Assembly: GCA_902787715.1 (NCBI GenBank)
Contig: CADAHQ010000002.1
Location: 62,001-126,000 of the forward strand
Length of the DNA stretch: 64,000 bases
Reading direction: 5' to 3'
From: an uncultured Lachnospiraceae bacterium
GTDB taxonomy: Bacteria > Bacillota > Clostridia > Lachnospirales > Lachnospiraceae
Position 1 is the first letter of the stretch. Every line of letters starts with the position of its first letter. The notes below the pieces were generated by a model. It was not told the origin of the DNA and did no database searches. It saw only the letters and a list, made by a program, of their open reading frames with translations. The position numbers and the translations under genes are program-made. Positions 1 to 7,950 of the stretch are shown here, piece after piece.

Positions 1-1620
1 CAGTGGAGCGACGGTTCCGATACGACTCTGATGTACTCCGACAATCAGTTCGTTTACGAGAATGATGACGGGGATTACGAGGTGTACAAGCTTACCGGCG
101 GCACAATCGATGCTGCTGTGGAAGAGCTGAGCAAGGGCGGCGGAGACGAGCCGGACGACGACTTGATGACCGTAACCTGCGACGAGATGAAATTCAAAAC
201 GAAGGCGCTTGAGGGAACGCTCACGGAATATGATGAGGACGACGGTTTCTATATCGGCGCCGGCGCTTCGAAGGCAAGAATCATCCCGTATGCGCTTCTC
301 TACCGCTGGAAGGGCCTCGGCGTATCCGCGAAGAAATACTTCGACGAGATCGGCATTCCGTTCTATCAGAGAGCATACGGAGACAACCTGATTTCCTACA
401 GTGAAGTTCAGGAGCTGGAAGTCGAAATGGCGGACGGCACGAAGAAGACGATGTACGGCTGTCAGTTCACGTACACGGCAAGCGGCAACAAGCTCGTTGC
501 TTACCGCGTCGTGGGAGAGTTCGGCGATGACCTTGTCACATTCACCGCCAAATACGTGTACGACGATGAGGAAACCTATGAAAGTGCCATGGAGGCATTG
601 GAGTACGCGGTTGTCTACTTCGAACTGACGGATGGCGGTACCGTAAAGAAGGATCCTACGCCGACGAAGACTCCGGAGCCCACGAAGAAGCAGGATCCCG
701 GAAAGGACAACTATACGGTTGTTGCATCCGAGCAGTCGAAGATCAAGTACGAAAGATACGACAACGGTCTGTTCAGCGCGGAGATTCCGAAGGGCTGGAA
801 GGTTGAGATTCACGAGCAGTCGGATTATATCCACTACACGTTCCAGATTTACAACCCCGAAAAGCCCGATGTGCGAATCCTTTATAATATGCAGACCACA
901 GGCTACTGGGCAACGAAGAAAGACTATGACTGGTACAACAACAACTATCCGAAGAATGAACTGAGTAACCAGCCGTACCTGACCGAGCAGAATACCCTCG
1001 GCGTGCTCCGCGAGATTTACAAGATGATTCCGAGCACGAGCATGTTCCCGATGCGTGTATATTCCGGCTGGGAGAAGATCGAAACCCTGGGCCGTGATGT
1101 GTTCGGCGGCGAAATCATTCATGTGACGGCGAAGAATCCGGAAGGAAAAGGCATTGAAGGAATCTGTTCCGCGTCTGTCATGGTTTTCAACCTGTACTAC
1201 GTAAATATGGCAAATGCCTACGCGCTTACGATGATGACCGCTCCGGAAGGAGAGCTCAGCAGCTGGATCACCGTGTTTGAGCATATCTACGGTTCGATTG
1301 TCTACAGCCAGAGATATCAGTCGGAGCTTAACAAGCAGCTGGTTGCAAGCGGACAGGCAACGATGGAAATCTCCAAGCTTTGCTCCCAGATGACTGACAT
1401 CGTAATCAGCGGATGGGAAGGAAGACAGGCCGCTTACGACCGGATCAGCCAGAAGCAGAGTGACGCAACCCTCGGCTACGAGCGCGTGTATGATACCGAG
1501 AAGAATGAGATCTATCGCGCACCGCTTGACTTCTTGGACAACTACTCCGGAAGCCGCTACCAAAAGGTGACGGACGACCAGTATCTGCTGCCGGTTGACG
1601 GCTACATTCAATGGAAGTAA
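1..1620 (+). CDS. Secreted/lipoprotein-like hypothetical protein, 5' truncated by window edge
   Basis: The frame is open from the first base, so the gene begins upstream; the Met codon at 31 is not preceded by a convincing ribosome site and is probably internal. The visible 539 codons comprise an acidic N-terminal domain, a short Pro/Thr/Lys linker at about codons 217-235, and a C-terminal domain of about 300 residues ending in a Tyr-rich tail. TP-rich linkers like this recur here in exported lipoproteins (25992, 31147, 37246), so an extracytoplasmic location is inferred. No catalytic motif was recognised. A terminator hairpin follows at 1636. Function unknown. Confidence 0.8.
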   Translation, partial: QWSDGSDTTLMYSDNQFVYENDDGDYEVYKLTGGTIDAAVEELSKGGGDEPDDDLMTVTCDEMKFKTKALEGTLTEYDEDDGFYIGAGASKARIIPYALLYRWKGLGVSAKKYFDEIGIPFYQRAYGDNLISYSEVQELEVEMADGTKKTMYGCQFTYTASGNKLVAYRVVGEFGDDLVTFTAKYVYDDEETYESAMEALEYAVVYFELTDGGTVKKDPTPTKTPEPTKKQDPGKDNYTVVASEQSKIKYERYDNGLFSAEIPKGWKVEIHEQSDYIHYTFQIYNPEKPDVRILYNMQTTGYWATKKDYDWYNNNYPKNELSNQPYLTEQNTLGVLREIYKMIPSTSMFPMRVYSGWEKIETLGRDVFGGEIIHVTAKNPEGKGIEGICSASVMVFNLYYVNMANAYALTMMTAPEGELSSWITVFEHIYGSIVYSQRYQSELNKQLVASGQATMEISKLCSQMTDIVISGWEGRQAAYDRISQKQSDATLGYERVYDTEKNEIYRAPLDFLDNYSGSRYQKVTDDQYLLPVDGYIQWK

Positions 1621-1635
1621 ACCCGTTTTTCGGAG

Positions 1636-1671
1636 GGGCATCGCAGCATATGCGGTGCCCTTTCTTTTTTT
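1636..1671 (+). terminator. Rho-independent terminator
   Basis: A 10-bp stem (GGGCATCGCA / TGCGGTGCCC, one G-T pair) with a 5-nt loop is followed by a T-rich run. It lies 15 bases after the stop of the truncated first gene. Confidence 0.85.
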
Positions 1672-1699
1672 GTTCCGCCGGCGTCAATGCCGGAATGTA

Positions 1700-1729
1700 T
1701 TGACCGAAGGATTGATTTTGTGTTATACT
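1700..1729 (+). promoter_or_regulatory. Sigma-70 type promoter
   Basis: TTGACC and TATACT separated by 18 bases, about 70 bases upstream of the start at 1799. Confidence 0.65.
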
Positions 1730-1798
1730 GATGTATCCACGTGGGAACGGGGGGGAAAATAATTTCACAGAATCCTTCCGCAGGAGGCGAAGTCAGCG

Positions 1799-2683
1799 AT
1801 GAAGCAGAGTGATTTTAAAAGGCGAATTGATGCGGAAATCTTCGACGGCGATTCGGACCTCGATGAGGACGAATGGGATGACGAGGAGGACGAGCCAATC
1901 GCGGCCGATGTGCGCACAAAGAAGCCGGCGGTGTTTTATTTCATTGTAATACCGCTGTTATTTGCCGTGGCTGTCAGCGCTACCTGGCTTGCGAAGGTTT
2001 TGATTGTTGACGGGATTCTTGGCGCCACAGAGAAGGCGATGGAGGAGGACGTCATCGGCATCTGGGTAGAAAACTCGGAGGGCGAGGAATGCTATGTGAC
2101 CCTTCTTACAAAGAATATCTACGACTATGGCTTGCAATATGTGAATGATGCGCTTATACGTAGCCGGTACGGAGTTTATCCTGATTTGTACAAAGAAGCT
2201 CTGGAACAACTGTGTGTTGAGCAGGGAATGTCAGAGCTTGATGCAGGGGAATGGGCGAAGAATAAGATGGAGAGCCTTCTTCTGCCCACGGAAAAACCGA
2301 CAGACAGACGATATGCCTATGAAATGTACTATGAAATCGTTGTTGCTTACAAAAAAGAAGTTGACGAACATGTCCACGGAACAAAACATGTGTCTTCGCC
2401 AAAGGCGTATCTCCCTTATGAGCAGTGGAAGGCAGTCGCAGAGTACAAGGACAGGGACGGCTACTTGTTTGCCATTCAGCAGTGCAAGCCCATCAAAGGG
2501 GAAGGCAGTGTTTTGTGGAAGTTGAAGGAGTATGGTTTAGCAGGGAAATGCAAGGTTCTTATCTACTGGCCGAAGGACGGTCGTGTTGCGGTTTCTGAGG
2601 AATTACTCGTCAATGGTGAATATAAGCTGACGGTCAAGCCCGAAGAGCTGGTCTTCGAAAACGGGGTCGCGGAGATTCCGTAA
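1799..2683 (+). CDS. Single-pass membrane protein of unknown function
   Basis: 294 residues with AGGAGG about 11 bases before the ATG. The first 40 residues are very acidic (runs of Asp and Glu), followed by one hydrophobic segment at about 46-72 and a soluble domain of about 220 residues. The Asp/Glu-rich tail should face the cytoplasm and the large domain the outside; no cleavable signal is apparent. The domain contains no family motif I recognise. It has its own promoter (1700) and appears monocistronic, since the next gene runs in the opposite direction. Confidence 0.8.
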   Translation: MKQSDFKRRIDAEIFDGDSDLDEDEWDDEEDEPIAADVRTKKPAVFYFIVIPLLFAVAVSATWLAKVLIVDGILGATEKAMEEDVIGIWVENSEGEECYVTLLTKNIYDYGLQYVNDALIRSRYGVYPDLYKEALEQLCVEQGMSELDAGEWAKNKMESLLLPTEKPTDRRYAYEMYYEIVVAYKKEVDEHVHGTKHVSSPKAYLPYEQWKAVAEYKDRDGYLFAIQQCKPIKGEGSVLWKLKEYGLAGKCKVLIYWPKDGRVAVSEELLVNGEYKLTVKPEELVFENGVAEIP

Positions 2684-2751
2684 CAAGCGGCAAATGCATC
2701 CCGAAGCTCCCGTGAACGTGAGAAACTTCACGCTGTGGAGCGTCGGCGATA

Positions 2752-3420
2752 TCACTCCGCGGTTTCCGGGCTGTGGCTGCGCTTTTTGCGGCGCCTGCGG
2801 CGGGATTTCTTCGCGGGCAGAACAGGGTCGGGAATCTCTAAGACATAAGATTCGTAAACATTGAGAATTGTGGTGGGGCCGTATTGAATCGGCCCCTTCT
2901 TTTTGTAGGAATAATTCGCGTGCACGTGGCCGTGGATATGGTAGGCCGGGTGGTAGCGGTCAATCAGCTTAACGAGAGCCTCAAAGCCGGTGTGGGTGAG
3001 ATCCTCGGCGTCCCCCAGACCCTTGGCGGGGGAGTGGGTCACTAAAAGATCGAAGCCGTGGTTTCTCCACAGGCGGTAGCGAAGCTTCCGGATGCGGTGG
3101 AACATCTCGTCGTCGGTGTATTGGTTGATACCGGGGCGGTAGCGCATGGAGCCGCCGAGGCCGACGATGCGCAGGCCCTTGAAGTGGTAGAATTTGCCGT
3201 CGATGTCGGTGCAGCCGTCGGGCGGGGTCTGCTCGTAGCAGTCGTCGTGGTTGCCGCGCACGTACAGAACCGGCGCCTTCGTGAAGGTTGCAAGGAAAGA
3301 AAGGTATTGCGGCGCAAGATCTCCGCAGGAAATAATGAGATCATACGGGTCCAGTTTGCCGGGCTCGTAGTAATCCCAGAGAGATTTCGATTCTTTGTCG
3401 GAGACAACGAGGATTTTCAT
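2752..3420 (-). CDS. Metallophosphoesterase, calcineurin-like fold
   Basis: 222 residues. The metal-binding series of calcineurin-like phosphoesterases is visible: GD (SCGDL, about residues 32-36), GNHD (about 56-60), VTHSP (about 128-132) and GHVH (about 164-167). The first motif is odd: the usual D-x-H near the N-terminus reads D-K-E (residues 8-10), so one metal ligand is changed or comes from elsewhere. The C-terminus is a basic Lys/Arg-rich tail that may bind nucleic acid or simply be disordered. It lies 44 bases downstream of the BMP-family gene on the same strand and may be co-transcribed with it. Substrate unknown; a phosphodiester or nucleotide is likely for the family. Confidence 0.85.
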   Translation of the reverse strand: MKILVVSDKESKSLWDYYEPGKLDPYDLIISCGDLAPQYLSFLATFTKAPVLYVRGNHDDCYEQTPPDGCTDIDGKFYHFKGLRIVGLGGSMRYRPGINQYTDDEMFHRIRKLRYRLWRNHGFDLLVTHSPAKGLGDAEDLTHTGFEALVKLIDRYHPAYHIHGHVHANYSYKKKGPIQYGPTTILNVYESYVLEIPDPVLPAKKSRRRRRKKRSHSPETAE

Positions 3421-3464
3421 TGCGGAATGCCTTTCTACTGCTGTAGAAAACAGCAGCGGGGGTA

Positions 3465-5453
3465 TTATTTTCCAATCTCATCGGACGCGTGCACCACGGG
3501 CACGGTGTCAGGGCCGGTCACGGGACTTGCGTCGCTTAAGTGCGTGTCGGCCTCCGGGCGGAAGATGCCCTGTGCCTCGATAAATGCACGATACTCGTCG
3601 CTGATTTCGTCCACCGTCGGGATGCTTCCGTGGATGTTGTACAGAAGCTTGTCCATCCGAAGGATTTCCTCCGGTGACAGACCGTCGCCCGCCTCGATTT
3701 GCGTGCCGTCGCGGAATTTCAAGAGTCCGGAGAACGGATTGAAACCGCCGCTTGTGAGGGAGGCGCGCAGAATCTTCAAAAGAAGCTTCGTGCCGGTGGG
3801 AATCCGGTCGGAGTAGATGACGTCGATGGCGCCCGCCGACATGCCCCACCAGTAGTTGAGGGCGCGGTTGTGGGCGGATTCCTCCTCGTCTTTCCAGTTG
3901 CCGTTTAAAATCGTGCGAAGGATGTCCTCGTACATTTTACCCCAGTGCCATACCGGGAGCGCGTAGTTCTTCGCGACATCCTCGCCGTTTCTACGGAAGA
4001 GACCGAACTCGCGGGACATGCTCGCCGGAGCGTTTAGGTCGCGGCTCGAGATGAGGGTGATTCCGTTTTCGCGGAACCGTTCCTTCGGAGCGCTGCCCTT
4101 GACGGTGGACCACTCCAGATACACCTCGGCCTTCGGATTGACCATGCGCGCGCCCAAGGCAAATGCATTGATGCTTGCGGTGACGCCGTAAATCGGATAG
4201 TCCGCGACGTAGCCGATTCGGTCGTCCGAAGCGAGGGCACCCGCCAGGGCGCCGATCATGAATTTGGCTTCATACATTCGAAGATAGTAGGAGCGCACGT
4301 GCCGCGAGGAAAGGTTTAAGGAGCAGTTTAAGACTTTGACGTCCGGGTGCTCCACCGCAACCTTCGCGCAGGCCGGGAAGAACTGCGGCGACGTTGTGAA
4401 GAGAATGTTGTAACCGTCAGCGATGAGCTTTTCCATCGTGTCCACAGCCTCGCTGACTGAGACGCCGAACACGGCGTCGGTGTTGATCTGCTTGCCGAAC
4501 ACGTCGTCCACATACTCGCGGCCGAGCTCATGGGCGTAGGTCCAGGCGCTGGTCTCCTTTGGCTTTTCGTAAACCCAGGCCGCTGCGTAGGACTTCGGCG
4601 ACATGAGCATCGAGAGCGTGTGCTTCTTCGGCTCGGTGATGGGATTTAACGAGATGGAGATGGTCTTGCGGCGGCTGTACAGCTCGAATTCGTTCCAGAT
4701 TTTGCCGATGTTGTCCCGGAATTCCGCAGCGAGGGCCTCCTTCGCCTCCGCGTAGCCGAAGATGCTTAAGTACACGAGAAATGCATCCGAGACGGTAAGC
4801 GCAAGCTTATTTCCGCCCTTCCCGAGAAATTCCTTGCTGAAGGCAATATATGCCGAGCGGAAGTCTGCCTTCATGGTGTCATCCCACACCTGGTCGGTAT
4901 TGTCGTAGGTCGCCTTCAAAAGAAGCGTGTAGCTGCCTTCCTTCGAGAAGGTGAGGTAGTTGATCTGCGTCTTGTCGTAGAAGTCCAGAAACTCGTAGTA
5001 CATCTGGATTTCCTTTGCGTCGCTCTTTTTGGGAATGATGCGGGTGACATAACCCTCGATGGTTACGGCGCCCATGCAGCGGGAAACGCTGACACGCTTG
5101 TTGCCTTCCTGCACGTAGTACTGGTCTAAGAATTCGTAGGCGATGATCGGGTCCCGCAGGCCCTCCGCCTCCATGGACTCGTAGAGGTTCGCCCATTTCA
5201 TCGCAAACTCGGAGTCCTTGTCCAGAAGGGGCATGAAGTTTCTTGCGAAAGCGTTGCTTCGCCCTTCGTTGTACGTGCCGACAATTTTCTCCATGGGAAT
5301 GTCCGTAAGCCCCAGCTTCACGCGGCTCTCCACCTGTACCCGGGAGAGCATGTCGTCGAGGGTTACGAGGTACGGATGGATACCTTTCGACACGCAATAG
5401 TCGTATTCTTTCTCACCGGCCCGTTTGGCCTTGATGTATTCTTCTAAGTTCAT
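3465..5453 (-). CDS. ParB/sulfiredoxin-like domain fused to a BMP-family (PnrA-type) ligand-binding domain
   Basis: I start at the ATG at 5453 (662 aa, GAAAGGA just upstream); the reading frame extends a further 28 codons without a ribosome site. The N-terminus has no signal peptide or lipobox. Residues of roughly 50-135 match the ParB N-terminal fold: an IPMEKI segment, then GLRDPI, then the EGNKRVSV box typical of ParB-like domains. From about residue 285 to 600 it looks like a BMP/PnrA-type periplasmic-binding protein (DGYNILFTTSPQF, IGALAGALA, DRIGYVADYPIYG). BMP proteins are normally exported lipoproteins that bring nucleosides to an ABC importer, but here there is no export signal and no importer gene nearby. 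A cytoplasmic ligand sensor is therefore inferred. Promoter at 5528-5556. Confidence 0.85.
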   Translation of the reverse strand: MNLEEYIKAKRAGEKEYDYCVSKGIHPYLVTLDDMLSRVQVESRVKLGLTDIPMEKIVGTYNEGRSNAFARNFMPLLDKDSEFAMKWANLYESMEAEGLRDPIIAYEFLDQYYVQEGNKRVSVSRCMGAVTIEGYVTRIIPKKSDAKEIQMYYEFLDFYDKTQINYLTFSKEGSYTLLLKATYDNTDQVWDDTMKADFRSAYIAFSKEFLGKGGNKLALTVSDAFLVYLSIFGYAEAKEALAAEFRDNIGKIWNEFELYSRRKTISISLNPITEPKKHTLSMLMSPKSYAAAWVYEKPKETSAWTYAHELGREYVDDVFGKQINTDAVFGVSVSEAVDTMEKLIADGYNILFTTSPQFFPACAKVAVEHPDVKVLNCSLNLSSRHVRSYYLRMYEAKFMIGALAGALASDDRIGYVADYPIYGVTASINAFALGARMVNPKAEVYLEWSTVKGSAPKERFRENGITLISSRDLNAPASMSREFGLFRRNGEDVAKNYALPVWHWGKMYEDILRTILNGNWKDEEESAHNRALNYWWGMSAGAIDVIYSDRIPTGTKLLLKILRASLTSGGFNPFSGLLKFRDGTQIEAGDGLSPEEILRMDKLLYNIHGSIPTVDEISDEYRAFIEAQGIFRPEADTHLSDASPVTGPDTVPVVHASDEIGK

Positions 5454-5527
5454 TGCAAGTTCCTTTCTCAGTGCGACACCCCATACGGCAAATGCGGCCG
5501 CAGTCCATATGCAGTATGCCCGCGGAC

Positions 5528-5556
5528 AGTATAGCACACCGCGAAAAAAAAGTAAA
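5528..5556 (-). promoter_or_regulatory. Sigma-70 type promoter for the BMP-fusion gene
   Basis: On the minus strand TTTACT and TATACT are separated by 17 bases, about 75 bases upstream of the start at 5453 and back-to-back with the promoter of the GntR operon. Confidence 0.6.
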
Positions 5557-5575
5557 ATTCACAAAAGAAACGCTC

Positions 5576-5603
5576 TTGACAGAATCGTTACATTTGATAT
5601 AAT
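5576..5603 (+). promoter_or_regulatory. Promoter of the GntR-ABC operon
   Basis: TTGACA and TATAAT with a 16-base spacer, 60 bases upstream of the GntR start. The next inverted repeat overlaps the last base of the -10 box. Confidence 0.8.
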
Positions 5604-5625
5604 TGTATAAACGCAAGTTATACAA
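5603..5625 (+). promoter_or_regulatory. Putative GntR operator
   Basis: Perfect 8-bp inverted repeat TTGTATAA-N7-TTATACAA covering the expected transcription start. Its position directly downstream of the -10 box and just before a YtrA-type GntR gene fits autorepression. Confidence 0.75.
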
Positions 5626-5663
5626 TTTGCGAAAATACAAAAGACGAAAGGAGCGGGGAGCGT

Positions 5664-6050
5664 ATGGGCTTGACGATACTACTAAGCAGCGCGGGCGGGG
5701 AACCGATTTATCTGCAGATCGCAAATCAGATTAAAACGCAGATTCTGGAAGGCAAACTCCGGGCGGGGGACCCGCTTCCGTCGATGCGAAATCTGGCAGC
5801 GGAGCTGCGAATCAGCTTCATGACGACGAAACGGGCGTACGAGGAGCTGGAGCAGAGCGGATTTGTCGAGTCGTTTACCGGCAAGGGGTCGTTTGTGAAG
5901 GCGAAGGATCACCAATTGTTCCGCGAGGAGCAGCTACGGCGGGTGGAGGCGGCGCTTTCGGAGGCCTGCGAGCAGGCGCGGAAGGCCGGCGTGACGAGCC
6001 GGGAACTGCACGAGATGTTAGACATGATAAACGGGGGTGACTTCCAATGA
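5664..6050 (+). CDS. GntR family transcriptional regulator, YtrA subfamily
   Basis: 128 residues, the usual short length of YtrA-type regulators. The N-terminal winged helix is complete: PIYLQIANQIKTQI, then GDPLPSMRNLAAEL, then TTKRAYEELEQSG; the remaining C-terminal 45 residues are too short for a FadR- or HutC-type effector domain. AAAGGAG precedes the ATG. The stop overlaps the start of the ABC ATPase by four bases (ATGA), indicating translational coupling. YtrA-type repressors typically control their own ABC operon in response to cell-envelope stress; the perfect inverted repeat at 5603-5625 is the likely binding site. Confidence 0.93.
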   Translation: MGLTILLSSAGGEPIYLQIANQIKTQILEGKLRAGDPLPSMRNLAAELRISFMTTKRAYEELEQSGFVESFTGKGSFVKAKDHQLFREEQLRRVEAALSEACEQARKAGVTSRELHEMLDMINGGDFQ

Positions 6051-6934
6051 AAGACTATGAAAATGCGGTACAGCTGAACGGTGTGTGCAAGGAGCGTTTC
6101 GGCGTTCTTAAGAACGTCTCGTTCTGCGTGCCGAAGGGAACCATTGCGGCGCTGATCGGCGCCAACGGCGCAGGAAAAACCACGATTCTGCGCGTACTTA
6201 CGGGGATTGCAGCTTGGAATGAGGGAGAAATCAGTCTGTTCGGCGACAAATGCAGCGGAGAGGACGCGGAAGCGAAGGCCCGCATGGGCGTGATGCTGGA
6301 TGACATTCCGTACGGGGATGTATTTACCGCGGGGGAGATTGGCGAAATCTTCCGGGGAATCTTTCCGAACTGGAGCGATGAGAAGTACGCTGACTGCCTT
6401 GCGGATTTCGATATCGCAAAATGCAAGAAAATCAAGGAGATGTCCAAGGGAGCGAAGCAGAAGCTGCAGCTTGCCTGCGCCATGTCCCACGAGGCAGAGC
6501 TTTTGGTGCTGGACGAGCCCACGGCGAACCTCGACCCGGCTGCGCGGGAGCGCGTCATGCGGCGTCTCATGGAGTACATGCAGGACGGGGAGCGCTCGAT
6601 TCTTTTGACCACCAACTCGCCTTCGGAGATTGCGCAGTACATCGACCACGTGACGCTTCTCCGGGAGGGAAGCATTCTTTTCTCCGCTGAGAAAAATTCG
6701 GTCCTCGACGCCTACGGAATCCTCATGTGCGGAACCGATGAGACCGACAGAATCGATGCCGCCGACTACGTCGGCCGGAGACTGAGCCGCTTCGGCGCGG
6801 AGATGCTTGTGACGGACCGCGCGCTGGCGAAAAAGCGCTATCCGGGCATGCAGATTGAGCCGGCGACGCTTGACGACATCATGATTTTCTACACGGACTA
6901 TGCGAAGAAGGGGGAGCGTGAAAACTATGTATAA
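6047..6934 (+). CDS. ABC transporter ATP-binding protein (YtrB-like)
   Basis: 295 residues with a complete ABC ATPase core: Walker A GANGAGKTT (about 38-46), a degenerate signature MSKGAKQK (about 133-140) and Walker B LLVLDEPT (about 154-161). A C-terminal tail of about 80 residues follows the ATPase domain, as in many exporters or immunity-type ABC proteins. Start overlaps the GntR stop (ATGA); the end overlaps the permease start by 8 bases. It should power the partner permease; in related YtrA operons such pairs respond to cell-wall antibiotics, but the substrate cannot be read from sequence. Confidence 0.92.
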   Translation: MKDYENAVQLNGVCKERFGVLKNVSFCVPKGTIAALIGANGAGKTTILRVLTGIAAWNEGEISLFGDKCSGEDAEAKARMGVMLDDIPYGDVFTAGEIGEIFRGIFPNWSDEKYADCLADFDIAKCKKIKEMSKGAKQKLQLACAMSHEAELLVLDEPTANLDPAARERVMRRLMEYMQDGERSILLTTNSPSEIAQYIDHVTLLREGSILFSAEKNSVLDAYGILMCGTDETDRIDAADYVGRRLSRFGAEMLVTDRALAKKRYPGMQIEPATLDDIMIFYTDYAKKGERENYV

Positions 6935-7712
6935 AGCACTGTTTAAGCATGATCTGAAAAACCGGAAGATGCTTTTCATCCTTTTGTATTGCTGCCTCAT
7001 GGCGCTTTTGCACATCTGGAGTTTTTCCAATGATTTCGGCCGATATCAGCGGGCGAAGGAGTCCAGGGAAGAGCTGGAAAATTCCCCGGCCACGGATTTC
7101 TACGCCACTGCATATCTCCGTTATTTCACCGAGGACGACATGGACAGCGCTCTGCGCGGCATGCGGGAAGAATTGGGAATCTGGGTTGTGGGATTCCTCT
7201 GCATCAGCGCAATCTTCACGGCTTTCACAGCGGTTCTTGCGGATCGCAACAGCGGATGGGACCGGTTCCTCCGGACCCTGCCCGTGACCGCGACCCAAAG
7301 GACCAATTCGCTGTTTTTGTTCCACGGGGCAATTTACGGCTTCGCACTGGTGCTGTCCCTCGGGGTGGCTTTTCTTGTGGGGCTTTTTACGGTGGGCCTT
7401 GATTTAGCGCTGTCCGTATGCAGAGTCGGTTTCTTCGTCTGGCTGCTTGCCATCACCGCGGACATGCTCGGCGAACTGTTGATGATCCCGATCGGCCTGC
7501 GGGTTCAGAAGGAAAAAGCGGTGTATGCCCTCATCGGGTCGCTTGTCATCTTTTTCGCGGTTGCCGGTCCCTTCTTGATTTCCTCCTACGAAAAGCTGGA
7601 GAACGACGCGATCAGCGCGCTGCAGTACCTGGCGCTGTTGGCCTGCTCCGCCACAATCCACGGCGGCGCCTACCTCCTGATCCGCCACGCCTATCAGAAG
7701 AAGTACGAGTAG
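6927..7712 (+). CDS. ABC-2 type membrane permease subunit
   Basis: 261 residues from the ATG at 6927, preceded by GGGGGAG inside the ATPase gene; an in-frame extension to 6900 exists but lacks a better ribosome site. Roughly six hydrophobic segments are visible: residues about 12-30, 90-110, 130-160, 170-190, 200-220 and 230-250. The arrangement GntR-ATPase-permease with overlapping genes is the YtrA/B/C-like layout. Function as exporter or envelope-stress module is inferred from context only. Confidence 0.85.
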   Translation: MYKALFKHDLKNRKMLFILLYCCLMALLHIWSFSNDFGRYQRAKESREELENSPATDFYATAYLRYFTEDDMDSALRGMREELGIWVVGFLCISAIFTAFTAVLADRNSGWDRFLRTLPVTATQRTNSLFLFHGAIYGFALVLSLGVAFLVGLFTVGLDLALSVCRVGFFVWLLAITADMLGELLMIPIGLRVQKEKAVYALIGSLVIFFAVAGPFLISSYEKLENDAISALQYLALLACSATIHGGAYLLIRHAYQKKYE

Positions 7713-7822
7713 AAGCCAAAACCTTGCGCGGCGGTCGCGGCGAAAACGCGGCAAATCCATCCCGTTTTGACGCAAAGTACGACGTTGCATCGAAATCTAC
7801 CGAAACCGGAGAAGAAAACGCA

Positions 7823-7852
7823 TTGACGGCAGGAGCCGCTTTCCGCTACAAT
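7823..7852 (+). promoter_or_regulatory. Promoter of the cellulase gene
   Basis: TTGACG and TACAAT with an 18-base spacer, about 100 bases upstream of the chosen start at 7951. Confidence 0.6.
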
Positions 7853-7875
7853 GTGTTGTGGGCATCCCGGTAGAT

Positions 7876-7920
7876 GTTGTTCGGAAGGCATCCGAAGGGA
7901 CGTTGTACGGAAGGCATCCG
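7876..7920 (+). repeat. 26-bp tandem duplication in the cellulase leader
   Basis: Two near-identical copies of a GTTGTWCGGAAGGCATCCG unit start at 7876 and 7902, between promoter and ribosome site. Each contains an imperfect GGATGCC-like palindrome. Possible leader structure or replication slippage. Confidence 0.7.
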
Positions 7921-7950
7921 GAGAGATGCCGCATGCGGAGGTTTTGGAAA

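Noticed and set aside
3058..3816. 252-residue plus-strand frame opposite the phosphoesterase and BMP genes
   Set aside because: It spans the ends of two well-supported minus-strand genes and the gap between them and shows no motif.
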